Shown here one piece after another: positions 61,361 through 64,000 of a stretch of 64,000 bases of DNA; position 1 is the stretch's first letter, and each line of letters starts with the position of its first letter. This stretch comes from VBAS01 sp035318985 (GTDB lineage: Bacteria; Bacteroidota; Bacteroidia; Chitinophagales; Chitinophagaceae): contig DATHDP010000041.1 of NCBI GenBank assembly GCA_035318985.1, positions 16,578 through 80,577 on the forward strand. The letters run 5' to 3'. The notes under the pieces were generated by a model. That model did not search any database. It had not been told where the DNA came from and saw nothing but the letters and a program-made list of their open reading frames with translations. The translations under genes and the position numbers were made by a program.

Positions 61361-62383
61361 ATGAAAAAGACCGTTCGATTCATTTTGATATTTGTACTCA
61401 TCCTCGTTCTCTTCGCAGCCTGGAAAGTTTTTGGCCCTTCTATTTCTATCCCCGAAGAAAAATTCTTGTATATAAGAACCGGTTCGACATTTGGACAGGT
61501 AAAAGAAGATCTTATTTCCAAAAAGATCATTTCTTCAGCTCGATGGTTTGATTGGGTTGCCGGTGCCATGAAATTTAATACTGTAAAAGCGGGGAAATAT
61601 GAGATCAAAAAAAGCATGAGTATTTTTGAATTGATCCGTGTTCTTAAAAACGGAAGACAAACACCTGTAAAACTCGTTATCACCAAACTCAGATTAAAAG
61701 AGGACTTTGCCCGGAAACTTGGTCAGCAATTTGAATTCGATTCATTAGCTGCTTTTCAGTTTCTTACAAACAATGACTCATTAAGAAATTTCGGTGTTGA
61801 TAGTAACACAGTGATGGCAGTAGTGATGCCTGATACTTACTCTTTCTATTGGAACAGCGATCCTGAAAAAGTTTATCAAAAACTATTTGATCATTGGAAA
61901 GGATTTTGGAATGATGAAAGAAAAAAGAAAGCCGGGATGATTCAGCTTACTCCTATCCAGGTTTCAACGCTTGCCTCTATAGTTGATGAAGAAGTCAATC
62001 TTAAAAGTGAAAAGGAAAAAATAGCAAGCGTATACTTAAACAGGCTGCATCAAAATATGGAAATGCAGTCCTGCCCTACTGTAAAATATGCATTAAGGGA
62101 TTTTGCACTTACAAGACTTTATTATAAACATCTCAAAGTAGAATCGCCATACAATACTTATGAAAACAGGGGTTTACCACCTGGCCCTATATGTACTCCT
62201 CAGCCTGAAACAATTGATATCGTATTAAATGCACCTCAAACAGATTATCTTTATTTCGTTGCGAACAGTGATTTTTCAGGTACGCATATTTACACATCTA
62301 ACTATGCCGATCATTTAAAATTTGCTAAGAAATTCGCAGAGGCGCAGGACAAGCAGGATTCGATCAGAAAAGCAAACCACTAA
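61361..62383 (+). CDS. mltG: Endolytic transglycosylase MltG
   Basis: A 340-residue inner-membrane protein with a single N-terminal helix (about 5-22), then the YceG/MltG catalytic domain: A-S-I-V-D-E-E-V near 208 (the catalytic Glu region), V-Y-L-N-R-L, and the highly conserved S-P-Y-N-T-Y-x-x-x-G-L-P-P-G-P-I near 265. It cuts nascent peptidoglycan to end glycan chain elongation. It is followed 6 bp later by a YihY gene. Confidence 0.93.
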   Translation: MKKTVRFILIFVLILVLFAAWKVFGPSISIPEEKFLYIRTGSTFGQVKEDLISKKIISSARWFDWVAGAMKFNTVKAGKYEIKKSMSIFELIRVLKNGRQTPVKLVITKLRLKEDFARKLGQQFEFDSLAAFQFLTNNDSLRNFGVDSNTVMAVVMPDTYSFYWNSDPEKVYQKLFDHWKGFWNDERKKKAGMIQLTPIQVSTLASIVDEEVNLKSEKEKIASVYLNRLHQNMEMQSCPTVKYALRDFALTRLYYKHLKVESPYNTYENRGLPPGPICTPQPETIDIVLNAPQTDYLYFVANSDFSGTHIYTSNYADHLKFAKKFAEAQDKQDSIRKANH

Positions 62384-62389
62384 AAGCAA

Positions 62390-63343
62390 ATGCATCTGCT
62401 TACCCAGATAAGGCGGAGATTCATTACATCGTTTCCGGTAAAATTTGTTATCCGAAAAAGTAAGAATATTTTTCTTCCCGGTTTCGCCGGCATTCCGCTT
62501 TTTGATGTGGTCAGGTTCTTTTTTATTCAAATACAGAAAACGAGTCTTAATGAAAGAGCAGCGTCTATTGCATTCAATTTATTAGTAGCTATACCACCTG
62601 CTTGTATCTTTATTTTTACACTTGTACCTTATTTGCCCATAAAAGAGTTCATTCCTCAGTTGGAAGAAGTGATACGTGACATATTTCCCGCTAAACAAAA
62701 CCACCAGCCTATAATTGATTTTATAAATGATTTTATAACAAATGAACAAGGTGGTCTGCTTTCATTTGGTTTTTTGCTGGCATTATACTTTTCTTCAAAT
62801 GCGATGATCGGAATAATGAACTCTTTCAATAAATTGAATTACATCGGCTTTTCTCAGCGTCATTTAGTGCATGACCGCTGGGTAGCTATAAAGCTTACCC
62901 TCCTTGTATTTTTGATCATACTGCTTTCTATTATCGCTTTAATATTAAGAGGAACAGTTCTTACCTGGCTGGGTATTGAAGACCCAACCATTAGAACTAT
63001 TATTTTTAATGTGCGGTGGATAGTGATCATTCTTTTATTTTTTCTCACGATCTCATTTATTTACCGGCATGCTCCAGCGGTGCAAAAGAAGTGGAAACTC
63101 ATTAGTCCCGGCTCTATTCTTGCAACATTTATGATGATCGCTTTTACACTGGGGTTTTCCTACTATGTAGCCAATTTTAGTACTTATAATAAACTGTATG
63201 GCTCCATTGGTACTATTCTTATTCTTATGTTGCTGATCTTCTTTAATTCCCTGGTACTGTTAATAGGATTCGAATTAAACGTTAGTATATCATCGCTGCG
63301 AAAACTGGCTGACCAAAGGAAAAATTCTGTGTCAGGCGGCTAA
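62390..63343 (+). CDS. YihY/virulence factor BrkB family membrane protein
   Basis: A 317-residue protein with about six membrane helices. It carries the typical E-R-A-A-S-I-A-F-N-L-L-V-A-I-P-P near residue 55 and the closing Y-G-S-I-G-T-I-L-I-L-M-L-L-I-F-F-N-S. YihY proteins have an unclear role. It is likely co-transcribed with mltG. Confidence 0.88.
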   Translation: MHLLTQIRRRFITSFPVKFVIRKSKNIFLPGFAGIPLFDVVRFFFIQIQKTSLNERAASIAFNLLVAIPPACIFIFTLVPYLPIKEFIPQLEEVIRDIFPAKQNHQPIIDFINDFITNEQGGLLSFGFLLALYFSSNAMIGIMNSFNKLNYIGFSQRHLVHDRWVAIKLTLLVFLIILLSIIALILRGTVLTWLGIEDPTIRTIIFNVRWIVIILLFFLTISFIYRHAPAVQKKWKLISPGSILATFMMIAFTLGFSYYVANFSTYNKLYGSIGTILILMLLIFFNSLVLLIGFELNVSISSLRKLADQRKNSVSGG

Positions 63344-63391
63344 TAAAATTTCAAAAAAAAGTTGGAACTTTATACCCATTAAGCTTTTAAT

Positions 63392-63997
63392 ATGAAAAAA
63401 ATACTTTTTGTTTTTATAGCAGTTGCCACTTTATCATTTGCTTTCACAACATTCAATGATGTATTACCAATCGGCGCAGCCATTCCAAAACCTGAATTGA
63501 AGCTGAAGGATATCTCCGGAAAAGAAATTTCTCTAAGGGATGCGAAGAAGAAGAATGGATTGCTGGTTATGTTTAGCTGCAATACTTGTCCGTGGGTTAT
63601 AAAGAATCAATCGAGAACTATTGAGGCTGCTAATTATGCCCTTTCAAAAGATATTGGGGTCATTCTTCTTAACTCAAATGAAGGTTCACGGGATGATGCA
63701 GATTCTTATTCTGAAATGAAGCAGTATGCTGCAGCCCAGGGATACAAATGGTATTATGCAGTTGATGCCAACAATGTCTTGGCCGACGAGTTCGGGGCTA
63801 ACCGGACCCCGGAATGCTTTTTATTTAATGCAGAGGGCAAGCATGTTTATCATGGCGCCATTGACGACAATCCGGGCGATGCCTCAAGTGTGAGCCGCAA
63901 ACATCTTAAAATGGCTATGGATGAAATGACAGCAGGGAAAGATGTGGCAGTAAAGGAATCCCGCTCAATGGGCTGCCAGATCAGGAGAAAAGAATAG
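63392..63997 (+). CDS. Secreted thioredoxin-like (redoxin) protein
   Basis: A 201-residue protein with a signal peptide (MKKILFVFIAVATLSFAF). The AhpC/TSA-like fold is suggested by the early K-L-K-D-I-S-G-K-E-I-S-L and the active-site-like F-S-C-N-T-C-P-W (a C-x-x-C, as in TlpA proteins). T-P-E-C-F-L-F holds a cis-proline-like loop and a further Cys. It probably acts in periplasmic disulfide or peroxide chemistry. The stop codon lies just inside the window. Confidence 0.83.
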   Translation: MKKILFVFIAVATLSFAFTTFNDVLPIGAAIPKPELKLKDISGKEISLRDAKKKNGLLVMFSCNTCPWVIKNQSRTIEAANYALSKDIGVILLNSNEGSRDDADSYSEMKQYAAAQGYKWYYAVDANNVLADEFGANRTPECFLFNAEGKHVYHGAIDDNPGDASSVSRKHLKMAMDEMTAGKDVAVKESRSMGCQIRRKE

Positions 63998-64000
63998 ACT

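Overview
The window is AT-rich chromosomal DNA from a member of the Bacteroidota, most likely the Chitinophagaceae or a close relative. This is inferred from the two large outer-membrane receptors with N-terminal carboxypeptidase-regulatory domains, a DUF5686-type barrel protein, an FtsE without an adjacent FtsX, the miaB / sigma-54 activator / lptE / secG cluster, TAnnTTTG-type promoter -7 boxes, and the style of the intergenic repeats. About 64 protein genes and one tRNA-Gly(CCC) are supported. No phage, insertion-sequence transposase, CRISPR array or recognisable defence system is visible.

Layout. 0-1.8 kb: two glycosyltransferases, the first cut by the window edge. 1.8-9.7 kb: ftsE, a small secreted TonB-C protein, purM, ribF, a lipoprotein, holA, then two tandem paralogues of an unrecognised membrane/coiled-coil family with strong terminators. 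9.8-12.7 kb: a TonB-dependent receptor. 12.85-18 kb: a tight six-gene run starting with purC, followed by an ABA4-like protein, a polytopic protein, an NmrA-like protein, a lactonase and a PLP dehydratase. 18-25 kb: minus-strand response regulator, trhO, DUF5686 protein, small membrane protein and penicillin acylase. 25-35 kb: lemA with an M48 protease, a GMC dehydrogenase with its small subunit, pcm, a Gfo/Idh oxidoreductase, a methyltransferase, a lipoprotein PQQ dehydrogenase carrying a heme domain, and DoxX. 35-40 kb: phosphohexomutase, DUF2279 protein, phosphoribosyltransferase, and a membrane Fe-S protein.

From 40.3 to 52.8 kb lies a block of mixed accessory genes: hypotheticals, an esterase, an O-methyltransferase, AraC, VOC, SulP, cupin, APC permease, DinB, LysE, YceI and ATP-grasp. 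It separates the membrane Fe-S subunit (38995-40305) from its likely CCG-domain partner (52837-53616). From 54 kb onward come the tRNA, a second TonB-type receptor, and the housekeeping cluster miaB, sigma-54 activator, lptE, TPR-like protein, secG, mltG, yihY and a thioredoxin-like protein.

The most unusual content is non-coding. There are several distinct families of short repeats: two arrays of exactly four heptamers, palindromic MITE-like elements with perfect inverted arms, and a dispersed repeat with one copy interrupted by a second short element flanked by a 5-bp duplication. That interrupted copy appears to encode part of the DUF2279 protein's signal peptide. At 43.4-44.2 kb, small genes are separated by a recurring GCTGTGAGTTAGC-type element whose geometry resembles recombination cassettes. 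All functional statements come from reading the sequence; no searches were run.
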